Positions 33,004 to 41,357 of a DNA stretch of 64,000 nucleotides are shown here, in pieces (positions within the stretch are counted from its first letter, which is position 1; every line of letters begins with the position of its first letter). The notes under the pieces were generated by a model. That model was given only the letters and a program-made list of their open reading frames with translations. It was not told the DNA's origin and did not search any database. Position numbers and translations under genes: made by a program. Source of the DNA: Anaerolineae bacterium (GTDB lineage Bacteria > Chloroflexota > Anaerolineae > Aggregatilineales > Phototrophicaceae); assembly GCA_017303635.1 (NCBI GenBank), contig JAFLCG010000007.1, positions 124,001 to 188,000 of the forward strand, in the 5' to 3' direction.

Positions 33004-34273
33004 CAGTCGATCTCCGTTCCGGTGAGGGCACAGCCGCCCCGGCCTTGCGCGGGTTGGTTTGCAGCGCCTTCACGCGGGAAATGCTCAAGAGCAGGCCAAC
33101 GCCCGCCATCACCACCACCAGCGACGATCCGCCGAAGCTGATGAACGGCAGCGAGGCACCCGTCGGCGGCACCATACCCGTCATGACGGCGATATTCAAG
33201 AGCGCTTTGATGGCGATCCAGATGGTGAGTCCAGAGGCCAGTAGCGCGCCGAAGTTATCGGTAGCCCGCCTGGCGATCTGGAGGCCGCGTACCACCATGG
33301 CGATATACAGGCCCACCACCAGTGTCGCGCCCAGCGCCCCCAGTTCTTCACCGATGATAGCGAAGATGCTGTCGGTATGCGGCGCGGGCAGGTTACCGAA
33401 CTTCTGCCGCCCCTGCCCCAGCCCGACCCCGGTCAAGCCGCCGTTGCTGAAGGCGACGATAGCCTGCCGTACATGGTAGTCGGCCTGGGTGACATCACTC
33501 GCACCGGAGAGGAAGGAGCTGACGCGGTCTTGGGCATAGTCCGGGCCGCTCTGGGTGATATACAGCACGCCGACCACGCCGATGAAAGCCGCCGCCACAC
33601 CGATCTGGACCAGGTCGGCCCCGGCCAGGAAGAACATGATGCCCGCGACCACTACGATGGTCGCTGCCGTGCTGATGTCCGGCTGTGCCAGAATCAGGGC
33701 GGCGACGATGCCAACCAACACAGCGAAGGGGATGAGGCCGTAAGTCAGGCTACGGATCTGAGTCTTGCGCGAGCTGAGCCAGGTCGCCATGTAGATGACA
33801 ATCACCAACTCGGCTAACTCACCGGGCTGGAACGCACCGTTGATAAGGGCGCGTCGGCTGCCGAAGACCGTATCACCGAACAGCAGCACCGCCACCAGTG
33901 CGCCGACCGTGCCGAGCAGCATCAGCACCGAGAAGCGCCGCCACAGCCGGTAATCCAGCAGCATCAAGACGATGACCACACCAATCCCGACGCCCAGGCT
34001 CCGCAACTGCTGGAAAAAGACGGTGTATTGACTGCCGAATTCCTGAAAGCTCCAGTCAAAGGTCGTGCTGTAGACCATCATCAGGCCGATGGCGAGCAGC
34101 AGCCCCGTGACCACACACAGCCAGGCGTCAATCGTCCCCAGGAAACCACGACTGCGTTCCTGCGGCTCGGTGACGGGCAGCGCCCGTGCCGGAGTCTTGA
34201 CGCCCGCGCCGCGCACCGGCCTTGGTGCGGGTTCATCTTCAAAACGGGGGATGTCCAGCGGTTGTTCGGCCAT
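32909..34273 (-). CDS. ftsW: SEDS lipid II polymerase FtsW
   Basis: A 454-residue polytopic SEDS protein that polymerises glycan strands at the septum with a class b PBP. A cytoplasmic N-terminal extension of about 45 residues is followed by roughly ten transmembrane segments. Signature stretches are LMMVYSTTFDWS, VVIVLMLLDYRLWR, GAFQPGELAELVIVIYMATWL, PHTDSIFAIIGEELGALG and MTGMVPPTGASLPFISFGGSSLVV. The polar C-terminal tail runs 95 nt into murG. No separate ftsI gene is seen in the window. Confidence 0.95.
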   Translation of the reverse strand: MAEQPLDIPRFEDEPAPRPVRGAGVKTPARALPVTEPQERSRGFLGTIDAWLCVVTGLLLAIGLMMVYSTTFDWSFQEFGSQYTVFFQQLRSLGVGIGVVIVLMLLDYRLWRRFSVLMLLGTVGALVAVLLFGDTVFGSRRALINGAFQPGELAELVIVIYMATWLSSRKTQIRSLTYGLIPFAVLVGIVAALILAQPDISTAATIVVVAGIMFFLAGADLVQIGVAAAFIGVVGVLYITQSGPDYAQDRVSSFLSGASDVTQADYHVRQAIVAFSNGGLTGVGLGQGRQKFGNLPAPHTDSIFAIIGEELGALGATLVVGLYIAMVVRGLQIARRATDNFGALLASGLTIWIAIKALLNIAVMTGMVPPTGASLPFISFGGSSLVVVMAGVGLLLSISRVKALQTNPRKAGAAVPSPERRSTGANTDSSGGNRRSRLPGAGDSRGAARVTPQR

Positions 34274-34278
34274 TGTGT

Positions 34279-34312
34279 TTAGCTTTCAGCAATCAGCTTA
34301 CAGCGGTCAGCT
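34279..34312. repeat. Degenerate heptamer repeat, copy F
   Basis: AGCTTTC AGCAATC AGCTTAC AGCGGTC AGCTTTT in perfect 7-nt phase between murD and ftsW. Confidence 0.65.
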
Positions 34313-34437
34313 TTTGAGTTACCGGCAAGCAACCGGAGGCTTACGGGTTTCAGGTTGCAAGAAGCAAGACATAAGGTGTTGGTGCTTTGCGACGCGTCCC
34401 ATTTATGGTCACCCATCACGTACCACCAACCACACCA

Positions 34438-35835
34438 TTATAGCCCCATCACCAAAGCGCGAAAGTGTTCCCCGCGCTGCTCAAAATCCTTGTAGGCATC
34501 GTAGCTGGTGCCGCCGGGCGAGAGCAAAACCACATCCCCTGCCTGCGCCACCTGGGCGGCGCGGGTCACAGCCGCTTCCAGAGTCGCCACCGTGGTGAAG
34601 CTGGCGGGATCGGCACCCAGTTTGCCCAGCACCTCCGCGATCATCGGCCCGGCATGGCCGAAGGTGATGATATGGCGGGATTGGCGCAGCGCCAGCTTGA
34701 GCATCTCTTCCCAGGGCAGATTCTTGTCTTTGCCACCCAGCAGCAGCACCAACGGTTCGCTGAAGCTGCGCAGCGCGGCCTGCACCCGCTCCGGCGCGGT
34801 CGCAATGCTGTCGTTGACGTAGGTCACGCCGTTGAGAAGGCGCACACTCTCCAGCCGATGCGCCACTGCCTTGAACGACCGAATGGCGGCGGCCATCGCC
34901 TCCGGCTCGACTCCGGCACAGCCGGTCAGGGTGCAGGCGGCCAGCGTATTCAAGACATTATGATCGCCCAGCAGAGGAATGTCACTGCGGTCGCAGACGA
35001 CGCGCGGCTCCCGGTTACTGCTGGCGAGGCCGGAAACCAGCAGCCGTTGACCCGCCATGAAAGCGCCATCGGCCTGCATGGTGGCGGCGCTGAACCAGGC
35101 CAGTTCACCCGGTACGGCCTCGGCTAAACCCCGGCTGCCCGCGTCATCCGCACACAGGATGGCGATGTCTCGCGCCGCCTGATGCAGGATGATCTGCGCC
35201 TTGGCCAGCGTGTAGGCTTCCATCGTGCCATGTCGGTCGAGATGGTTGGGCGTGATGTTCAGGACCGTGGCGATATGCGGGCTGGTCGTCATGATCTCCA
35301 ACTGGAAGCTGGAGAGTTCCATCACCACCCGGTCGCTCGGCTGGATCTCTGGCAGCACGTCCAGCAGCACATCGCCGATATTGCCGCCGACATGGGTGGT
35401 GTAACCGGCCTGCCGCATGATCGCGCCAGTCAGTGAGGTGGTCGTCGTTTTGCCCGCACTGCCGGTGATGCCGATGACCGGAGCCGGGCAGCGTTCCAGG
35501 AAAAGCTGCGCGTCATTGGTCAGGGGGATACCCCGCGCCTGCGCCTCCTGCACAATCGGCAGGTCGAGCGCCACCCCACCGGAGATGCACAGCACATCAG
35601 CCTGATCCAGCAGGGTCAGCGGATGCCCGCCCAGCACAAACTGAATTTCGCTTTCGCTGAAGGGGGCCATTTCCGCGCCGAGGACTTCGGCAGTGCGCGT
35701 GTCGCTGATGATCGCTTTGGCGCCGACCGTCGGCAGCCAGCGGGCCAGCGCCTTGCCCTGCCGGGCGAATCCCAGCACGACCACGCGCTTGCCAAAGAGA
35801 GGATCGATTTTGTGAGTGCCGTTGAAGTGTGTCAT
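34438..35835 (-). CDS. murD: UDP-N-acetylmuramoylalanine--D-glutamate ligase
   Basis: Adds D-Glu to UDP-MurNAc-L-Ala. The 465-residue protein shows VVVLGFARQGKALARWL (N-terminal Rossmann-like domain), VIGITGSAGKTTTTSLTGAIM (ATP P-loop), VLNITPNHLDRHGTMEAY, and YVNDSIATAPERVQAAL with LLLGGKDKNLPWEEM in the C-terminal domain. It ends with DVVLLSPGGTSYDAYKDFEQRGEHF. First visible gene of the minus-strand mur block. mraY, murE and murF are absent from the window. Confidence 0.97.
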   Translation of the reverse strand: MTHFNGTHKIDPLFGKRVVVLGFARQGKALARWLPTVGAKAIISDTRTAEVLGAEMAPFSESEIQFVLGGHPLTLLDQADVLCISGGVALDLPIVQEAQARGIPLTNDAQLFLERCPAPVIGITGSAGKTTTTSLTGAIMRQAGYTTHVGGNIGDVLLDVLPEIQPSDRVVMELSSFQLEIMTTSPHIATVLNITPNHLDRHGTMEAYTLAKAQIILHQAARDIAILCADDAGSRGLAEAVPGELAWFSAATMQADGAFMAGQRLLVSGLASSNREPRVVCDRSDIPLLGDHNVLNTLAACTLTGCAGVEPEAMAAAIRSFKAVAHRLESVRLLNGVTYVNDSIATAPERVQAALRSFSEPLVLLLGGKDKNLPWEEMLKLALRQSRHIITFGHAGPMIAEVLGKLGADPASFTTVATLEAAVTRAAQVAQAGDVVLLSPGGTSYDAYKDFEQRGEHFRALVMGL

Positions 35836-36014
35836 GGGGCGGAAGTGTACCAGTTTTGGGCGATCAGCCGCCAGCGTTCAGCGGACAGCTTTGAGTTGCC
35901 ACTTACCGAGTGCCAGTGAGTTGGCTACCGGTTTCCAAGTCCCAGACATTGATGGCATTGCCGTAGTTTGCGGAGGTAGCGAGTTGGTCGCGGTCGCTGT
36001 GGTTTCATTGTTTT

Positions 36015-37040
36015 CTACGGCGATTGCAATCTCTCTTTGATGGCATCTGGGAAGTTGCCTACCATCAAAAACTCTTGACCGGGGCCAACCACATTTATAT
36101 AAGCAATGTGCGTCAAATCTGGAGATAGTATTGGGTCGGCAATTATCCCTTGAGATGGAATACAGAAGCTATTGGACGTATCAATCGCGTCCAGGAAGAA
36201 CAGCGCATAATTGTAACATTCTCCAGTTGGCGCATTTACGACAGCAAGGAACCAGCGATCTCCAGCGACCCATTCATCATTTCTGCTACCACCAAGGGCA
36301 GGGTAAAGTTGAGGATCATTTGCACTTTCTGATGGGACGACCTGACGTGACACAATTCGTTTGCGAATGGTATTCAATTCGAGATCGTAAACTAACATGT
36401 GAACGGGTTCAGATTGTTGTCCAGTCATCCCATAGATCATCAACACTGTTTCATCAGTCGAAAGCGCAAACATTTCTATATGAGTTAACCCTAGTTCAAG
36501 CGATTCCAGGTATAGCTCGAGTTGACCTGTCTCCAAGTCAAGCATATATACATTGTTGGTGCGGTATTGCCCTATCTGTTTCTGTTCCTCAAGCAAGATG
36601 AGTAAGCGTTTGTTGTCTGACATCCAGATAAAGTCTGTAGGATTAGACAACGAATGGGCAATTATTCGATCATTTGTGCCCCGAAGACTAACTTGATGTA
36701 GATCATAAATAGAGGGAAATGGCGAGCCACTAAGGTCAGGACGATATACTAGGTATGATAACTCTCCATTTGAGGCCCACGAGTAATTCGCATAACCGAC
36801 TCGGGTGGCAACAGTCCATGTTGTTTCTGAATTTGTATCGGAGACTTGTAATGTCTCGCTTCTGATATCAATATATGCTAGATACTGTCCATCTTTACTC
36901 CATTGAGGTAGTAAGTAGACACTTCCTGAAGCGATTACCTTTTCCTGGAATTCTGGGAATCTGGGTGGTGCTGAAGCAGGAAATAACACGCATCCACCCA
37001 AAAGTAACAAGACAAATCCAATACGTAATAACAGACCCAC
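36015..37040 (-). CDS. Lipoprotein with TolB-like beta-propeller
   Basis: A 341-residue protein with a signal peptide and lipobox (FVLLLLGGC). Repeated blades such as QWSKDGQYLAYIDIRSETLQVSD, FIWMSDNKRLLILLEEQ and LSPDLTHIAYINVV resemble WD40/TolB propellers. The sequence is clearly richer in AT than the flanking mur genes, hinting at horizontal acquisition or relaxed selection. It stands alone and is divergent from the PadR gene. Exact role unknown; surface protein binding is the family-level guess. Confidence 0.75.
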   Translation of the reverse strand: MGLLLRIGFVLLLLGGCVLFPASAPPRFPEFQEKVIASGSVYLLPQWSKDGQYLAYIDIRSETLQVSDTNSETTWTVATRVGYANYSWASNGELSYLVYRPDLSGSPFPSIYDLHQVSLRGTNDRIIAHSLSNPTDFIWMSDNKRLLILLEEQKQIGQYRTNNVYMLDLETGQLELYLESLELGLTHIEMFALSTDETVLMIYGMTGQQSEPVHMLVYDLELNTIRKRIVSRQVVPSESANDPQLYPALGGSRNDEWVAGDRWFLAVVNAPTGECYNYALFFLDAIDTSNSFCIPSQGIIADPILSPDLTHIAYINVVGPGQEFLMVGNFPDAIKERLQSP

Positions 37041-37345
37041 TTTCTTTATCTTTCCGTACTAATACTTACCTCCAGCGCATATATCCAATTTAGGTTCATC
37101 GTCCGATCCGTGCAAGTAGCTCGTCAGGAGCGTAGCTATCCGTTGAGTATGCGCCAGCAATTGGTGAAGGGGCATGTAGATGGCATGAACTTTCGCGGGA
37201 GCAGGCATCTGCTGAGCATTTGCCTATTTTATGTATCCATCTCATCAAATTCATTTGTTCTTGATCTTCACTATCCTCTTCCTTGACAGTTCAGAATATA
37301 AGCAATAGCATATATGCAAATGCCTATATAAACACCTGAGGCGGT
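37041..37345. other. Divergent promoter region, lipoprotein gene / padR
   Basis: About 300 bp without a gene, AT-rich at its right end where the PadR promoter and palindrome lie. Nothing else is recognised. Confidence 0.5.
37283..37317 (+). promoter_or_regulatory. PadR-gene promoter with overlapping palindrome
   Basis: TTGACA (37283-37288), a 17-bp spacer and TAGCAT (37306-37311) make a good housekeeping promoter 35 bp before ATG 37346. A perfect palindrome GCATATATGC (37308-37317) overlaps the -10, as expected for autorepression by the encoded PadR protein. Confidence 0.6.
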
Positions 37346-37912
37346 ATGCTCAAATACGCTTTGCTGGGGTTTCTGCGCTATCACGCCCTGAGTGGCTACG
37401 ACCTGATGCGGCTGATGTCGGACTCGACCCGCAATTTCTGGCACGCCGACCTGAGCCAGATCTATAAGACGCTCAAAGCGCTGGAAGAAAGCGGCCTGAT
37501 CGAGTCCACCATCGAACCGCAGCCGGATCATCCGGATCGGCGGGTTTACACGCTGCTTGAAGCCGGGCAGCAGGAGATGGCCCGCTGGTTGGCGCAGCCG
37601 CTCACTGACGTGTCTCCGCTCAAGGAAAGTCTGCTGCTCAAGGTCTTTTTTAGTGGTCAGGGTGAGGCAACTGCCCTGCTAACCCAGTTGCGTTTACACC
37701 GGGATCTGCATCGCCACAATCTTGAGCACTATATGGAGCAAACCCCGCGCGACATCGAGCGTAACCTTGCCATGGTTCAGGGTTCAGCCCTGGATGCGCT
37801 TTGCTGGGATGCCACCCGGCGTGCTGGTGTCCTTTATGAAGAAATGTATCTGCGTTGGTTGGACGAAACCATTAACCGTCTGGAAGCCCTGATTGCCCAA
37901 GGAGACTCGTGA
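37346..37912 (+). CDS. PadR-family transcriptional regulator
   Basis: A 188-residue protein. The N-terminal winged helix runs from LKYALLGFLRYHALSGYDLMRLMS through HADLSQIYKTLKALEESGLIEST to RRVYTLLEAGQQEMARWL, typical of PadR. A Vir_C-like C-terminal helical dimerisation region follows. The family usually represses its own operon and is released by small molecules. The stop TGA overlaps the ATG of the next gene, so the two are coexpressed. Confidence 0.93.
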   Translation: MLKYALLGFLRYHALSGYDLMRLMSDSTRNFWHADLSQIYKTLKALEESGLIESTIEPQPDHPDRRVYTLLEAGQQEMARWLAQPLTDVSPLKESLLLKVFFSGQGEATALLTQLRLHRDLHRHNLEHYMEQTPRDIERNLAMVQGSALDALCWDATRRAGVLYEEMYLRWLDETINRLEALIAQGDS

Positions 37913-38364
37913 TGTATCACAGGATTGTACGCCGCAAGATTGATGAAACCTTTGGCTACCTCAACCAGCACGATGTCGATAAAGTGGTGGGGATCTTTGA
38001 CCCGGCTTTAACCCACAGCTTCGCTGGCGAAAGCGCCCTGGGCGGCGTTCGGAACTCATCCGCGCTGGCACGCCTGTGGTATCAGCGTCTGTTTCGCCTG
38101 TTCCCAAATATTGCCTTCAAGGTGCATCATGTGGTGATTGCCGGCCTGCCCTGGGATACCCGGGTTGCGGTGCGCTTTCAGGTCGAGGTGAATACACCGC
38201 AGGAAGCCCCGTATCACAACGAAGTGGCGCAGTTCCTCCGCATCCGTTGGGGGCGCATCACCGAAATGTATCTCTATGAGGACACCCGCAAGCTCGAGGC
38301 GTTTCTGGAACGCCTGGGCAGCCGCGGGAACGTCGAAGCCCTTGCCAGCCCGATCACCGGGTGA
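37912..38364 (+). CDS. SnoaL-like (NTF2 fold) protein
   Basis: A 150-residue protein of the SnoaL-like polyketide-cyclase/NTF2 superfamily, with LNQHDVDKVVGIFDPALTHSFAG, LWYQRLFRLFPNIAFKVHHVVIAG and WGRITEMYLYEDTRKLEAFLE. ATG 37912 overlaps the PadR stop (TGATG) and has AAGGAG seven bases upstream. It probably binds or transforms a small hydrophobic compound, and the PadR partner may sense the same compound (inference). Confidence 0.8.
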   Translation: MYHRIVRRKIDETFGYLNQHDVDKVVGIFDPALTHSFAGESALGGVRNSSALARLWYQRLFRLFPNIAFKVHHVVIAGLPWDTRVAVRFQVEVNTPQEAPYHNEVAQFLRIRWGRITEMYLYEDTRKLEAFLERLGSRGNVEALASPITG

Positions 38365-38579
38365 AGTTTTTAATATAACGTAATGTATTACCTGTTATTC
38401 TCCTGCATATCAGGTCATACAACGCTTCAGACTGTAATCTATATGGAACCTTTCACCCGTTTCCAATCTCGGATTATCAGTCACTTTCCATCATCGGCAA
38501 TTTACCGAATCATCGCTACAATGTTCCGTAATGGCTGCGCTAGCCAGAAAGTGTTCTCCGTATTGCTGAGAGGAAAATC

Positions 38580-39833
38580 ATGAAAAGACTGATTTTGCTG
38601 GTTTGTTTGATTGCCCTGCTGGGTATGGGTGTTGTCTCCGCCCAGGAGACCACCATCACCATTGAAAGCTGGCGGAATGACGACCTGACCATTTGGCAGG
38701 ATACCATCATCCCCGCTTTTGAAGCCGCCAATCCCGGCATCAAGGTGGTCTTCGCCCCGACCGCCCCGACCGAATATAACGCCGCGCTGAACGCCAAGCT
38801 CGAAGGTGGCACCGCCGGTGACCTCATCACCTGCCGCCCGTTCGATGCCTCGCTGGGTCTGTACCAGGCTGGCTATCTGGCCTCCCTGAATGACCTGCCG
38901 GGTATGGAAAACTTCGGTGATGTCGCCAAGAGCGCCTGGATCACCGATGATGGCTCCAATGTGTTCTGCGTGCCGATGGCCTCGGTCATCCACGGCTTCA
39001 TCTACAATGCTGATATGTTCGCGGAAAATGGCTGGGTTGAACCGACCACCACCTCCGAGTTCATGGCGCTGCTCCAGGCCATCAAGGACGCCGGAATTGA
39101 TCCGCTGGTCATGGGCACCAAGGATCAGTGGGAATCGGCCACCATGGGCTATCAGAACATCGGCCCCAACTACTGGATGGGTGAAGAAGGCCGTCTGGGC
39201 CTGATCGCCGGGACTGCCAAGTACAACGAAGGTGGCTTCCTGGCCGCGTTCGAAGCCCTGGCTGCCTGGAGTGAATACCTGCCCGCCGGTTACGAAGCCC
39301 AAGCTTACCCGGACTCACAGGTTGCCTTCGCCGCCGGTCTGGGTGCCATTTACCCGGCTGGCTCGTGGGACATCAGCACCTTCAATGCTCAGGCTGATTT
39401 CACCCTGGGTGCCTTCCGTCCGCCGACACCCGATGGTCAGGAATCCTGCTACATCAGCGACCACACTGACATCGCCATCGGCCTGAATGCCGCCAGCCCG
39501 AATGCCGAAGCGGCCCGCACCTTCCTGAGCTGGGTTGCCAGCTCGGAATTCGCCGGTCTGTATGCCAATGCGCTGCCGGGCTTCTTCCCGCTGTCCAACG
39601 GCGCAGTTGAACTGAGCGACCCCATCGCCCAGGAATTCATCAGCTGGCGTCAGGAATGCAGCAGCACCATCCGCTCCGCCTACCAGATCCTCTCGCGTGG
39701 TGAACCCAACAACGAGAACGATCTGTGGGCAGCCAGCGCCGCCGTCCTGAACGGCTCCATGACCGCCCAGGAAGCGGCAGACATGGTGCAGTCCGGTCTG
39801 GAACGCTGGTACGAACCGCAGATGGCTGGCTAG
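38580..39833 (+). CDS. Sugar-type ABC transporter substrate-binding protein
   Basis: A 417-residue secreted protein with signal peptide (RLILLVCLIALLGMGVVSAQ). It has the family 1 (carbohydrate) solute-binding fold, with ITIESWRNDDLTIWQDTIIPAFEAANPGI, LEGGTAGDLITCRPFDASLGLYQAG, FIYNADMFAENGW and GAIYPAGSWDISTFN. Its AGAGGAAA ribosome-binding site lies just before ATG 38580. No permease or ATPase follows; a strong terminator ends the transcript after this single gene. The membrane components must be encoded elsewhere. Confidence 0.9.
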   Translation: MKRLILLVCLIALLGMGVVSAQETTITIESWRNDDLTIWQDTIIPAFEAANPGIKVVFAPTAPTEYNAALNAKLEGGTAGDLITCRPFDASLGLYQAGYLASLNDLPGMENFGDVAKSAWITDDGSNVFCVPMASVIHGFIYNADMFAENGWVEPTTTSEFMALLQAIKDAGIDPLVMGTKDQWESATMGYQNIGPNYWMGEEGRLGLIAGTAKYNEGGFLAAFEALAAWSEYLPAGYEAQAYPDSQVAFAAGLGAIYPAGSWDISTFNAQADFTLGAFRPPTPDGQESCYISDHTDIAIGLNAASPNAEAARTFLSWVASSEFAGLYANALPGFFPLSNGAVELSDPIAQEFISWRQECSSTIRSAYQILSRGEPNNENDLWAASAAVLNGSMTAQEAADMVQSGLERWYEPQMAG

Positions 39834-39859
39834 TTTCAGCCTTCTGGTTGCAGGTTTTA

Positions 39860-39881
39860 GGGGCACCCGCAGGGGTGCCCC
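39860..39881 (+). terminator. Rho-independent terminator
   Basis: Stem GGGGCACCC / GGGTGCCCC with a GCAG loop followed by TTTTGTTTG, 26 nt after the solute-binding protein gene. Confidence 0.9.
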
Positions 39882-39958
39882 TTTTGTTTGCCAAGCCCGC
39901 TGAATGATGAGGGCTACTCTGATACACTGAGTAGACGTAACGCTGCTTGAGACTGATT

Positions 39959-40840
39959 ATGGTTTATTCACGTCCGTATCGGGATGCCGCTGATCTGGCA
40001 AGGTTGCAACAATACAATGCCGCGCAGATTGCGCAGGATGCCTGCGGTTGGCTGCACCCCGGTGACATCCCGCATCGTCTTTTCAACAGTGGGCGCAAGC
40101 ACCAACCGTCTGATCTGCTGCGCCTATGGGAAGATGAGGCAGGTGCAATCGTTGGCTGGGCGCTGTTTAACCCCCAAAAGGGTTTTGACGTGCAGTCACA
40201 CGATGCAGATGTCATCGCGGAGGCATTGGCGTGGGTAGAAACCAGGCTGACGACAGAGAACACCGAGCTATGGGATGATGATGTTTTCCGCAGAGCAATC
40301 TTCACGCAGCATGGCTATGCACCTGACCCGGACGCGCTCCCCTATTCACTCACGCATCGCACGCTTGACGATCTGCCGACGGTGCCCGCGCTGCCGGAGG
40401 GCTTCCGCATTCGTGGGGCATCAGGCGTAGAGGAAGCAGCAGCATTAGCGGCGGTTCATGCCGCGTCGTTCGGCTCCCAGTGGACAGCAGACGCGTATGC
40501 AAAGGTGATGCAGTCGCCGGGGTATGCACCGGAACGCGAGTTCGTGGTGGTCGCGCCGGATGGACGTTTTGCCGCTTTCACGGTGACGTGGCACGATGCG
40601 CTCAATCGACTCGGTTATTTTGAACCCGTCGGCACCCATGCGGATTTCCGGCGGATGGGGCTGGCCCGGGCTATGATGATCCACGCCATGCACGCGATGC
40701 GTACCGCCGGTATGACGCAGGTATGGGTTTTGCACGAGGCTGCCGAAGAAAATCCGGCATCGGCGGCGTTATATGCCGGTGTGGGCTTCAAGCAACAGTT
40801 CAGCACGCGCCTGTGGGTGAAGAAGCTCAGTGGCGGGTGA
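39959..40840 (+). CDS. GNAT-family N-acetyltransferase
   Basis: About 293 residues; an in-frame TTG at 39947 is an alternative start and no clear ribosome-binding site decides. The C-terminal half is a clear GNAT domain, with EEAAALAAVHAASFGSQW and the acetyl-CoA loop in VGTHADFRRMGLARAMMIHAMHAM, followed by ENPASAALYAGVGFKQQFSTRLWVK. The N-terminal half looks like a degenerate second GNAT fold (AGAIVGWALFN). This tandem plan recalls mycothiol synthase-like proteins, but the substrate is unknown. Confidence 0.8.
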   Translation: MVYSRPYRDAADLARLQQYNAAQIAQDACGWLHPGDIPHRLFNSGRKHQPSDLLRLWEDEAGAIVGWALFNPQKGFDVQSHDADVIAEALAWVETRLTTENTELWDDDVFRRAIFTQHGYAPDPDALPYSLTHRTLDDLPTVPALPEGFRIRGASGVEEAAALAAVHAASFGSQWTADAYAKVMQSPGYAPEREFVVVAPDGRFAAFTVTWHDALNRLGYFEPVGTHADFRRMGLARAMMIHAMHAMRTAGMTQVWVLHEAAEENPASAALYAGVGFKQQFSTRLWVKKLSGG

Positions 40841-40973
40841 TCGGTAGCGTCTCTGGTACACTATCTGCCATCTTGGATTAACCAAACCGAAGGGCGCACG
40901 GCTTTGTGACCCTACAAAGTGTTTGAACTGCGTAACACCCAATTTTGATGGAACTGGTATTGGGAGACATGCG

Positions 40974-41276
40974 ATGAGTTGGGCGGATGCGGCAATTCAG
41001 AAGCTACAGAAAGGGGAGACCGCAAAGATTCGCCCACGCGGTCACTCGATGACTGGCAAAGTCAATAATGGCGAACTGGTTACGTTGGAACCGTGCGATC
41101 CAAAGTCGCTTAAGGCCGATGACATCGTTCTCGTGAAGGTCAGGGGACGTGTATATCTGCATCTGATAAAAGCCGTCAATAACGGACGTTATCTGATTGG
41201 CAACAATCGCGGTGGAACCAATGGCTGGGTGGGTGCAAACAGCATTTTTGGCATCGCCACCCAGATAGAACCGTAA
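40974..41276 (+). CDS. Minimal S24/S26-type peptidase-like protein
   Basis: A 100-residue protein starting at ATG 40974. It has the LexA/signal-peptidase core, with RPRGHSMTGKVNNGELV placing Ser25 in the nucleophile motif and LHLIKAVNNGRYLIGNN placing Lys66 as a plausible general base 41 residues later. There is no DNA-binding or transmembrane domain. It could be a stand-alone self-processing or regulator-cleaving protein, or a catalytically silent fold. It lies between the GNAT and GH13 genes. Confidence 0.7.
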   Translation: MSWADAAIQKLQKGETAKIRPRGHSMTGKVNNGELVTLEPCDPKSLKADDIVLVKVRGRVYLHLIKAVNNGRYLIGNNRGGTNGWVGANSIFGIATQIEP

Positions 41277-41290
41277 GGAATTCTCGATCC

Positions 41291-41342
41291 GGCTATCAGC
41301 CATGAGCTATCAGCTATGAGCCACTCACTATCGACTATCGAC
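41291..41342. repeat. Degenerate heptamer repeat, copy H
   Basis: GGCTATC AGCCATG AGCTATC AGCTATG AGCC, then ACTATCG ACTATCG, in 7-nt phase just upstream of the GH13 gene. The 5' extension of that reading frame is repeat DNA. Confidence 0.75.
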
Positions 41343-41357
41343 CAAAGACTAACCGCG

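Noticed and set aside
38383..38583. Small open frame before the sugar-binding protein gene
   Set aside because: No ribosome-binding site, odd composition, and it occupies the promoter and leader region of the next gene.
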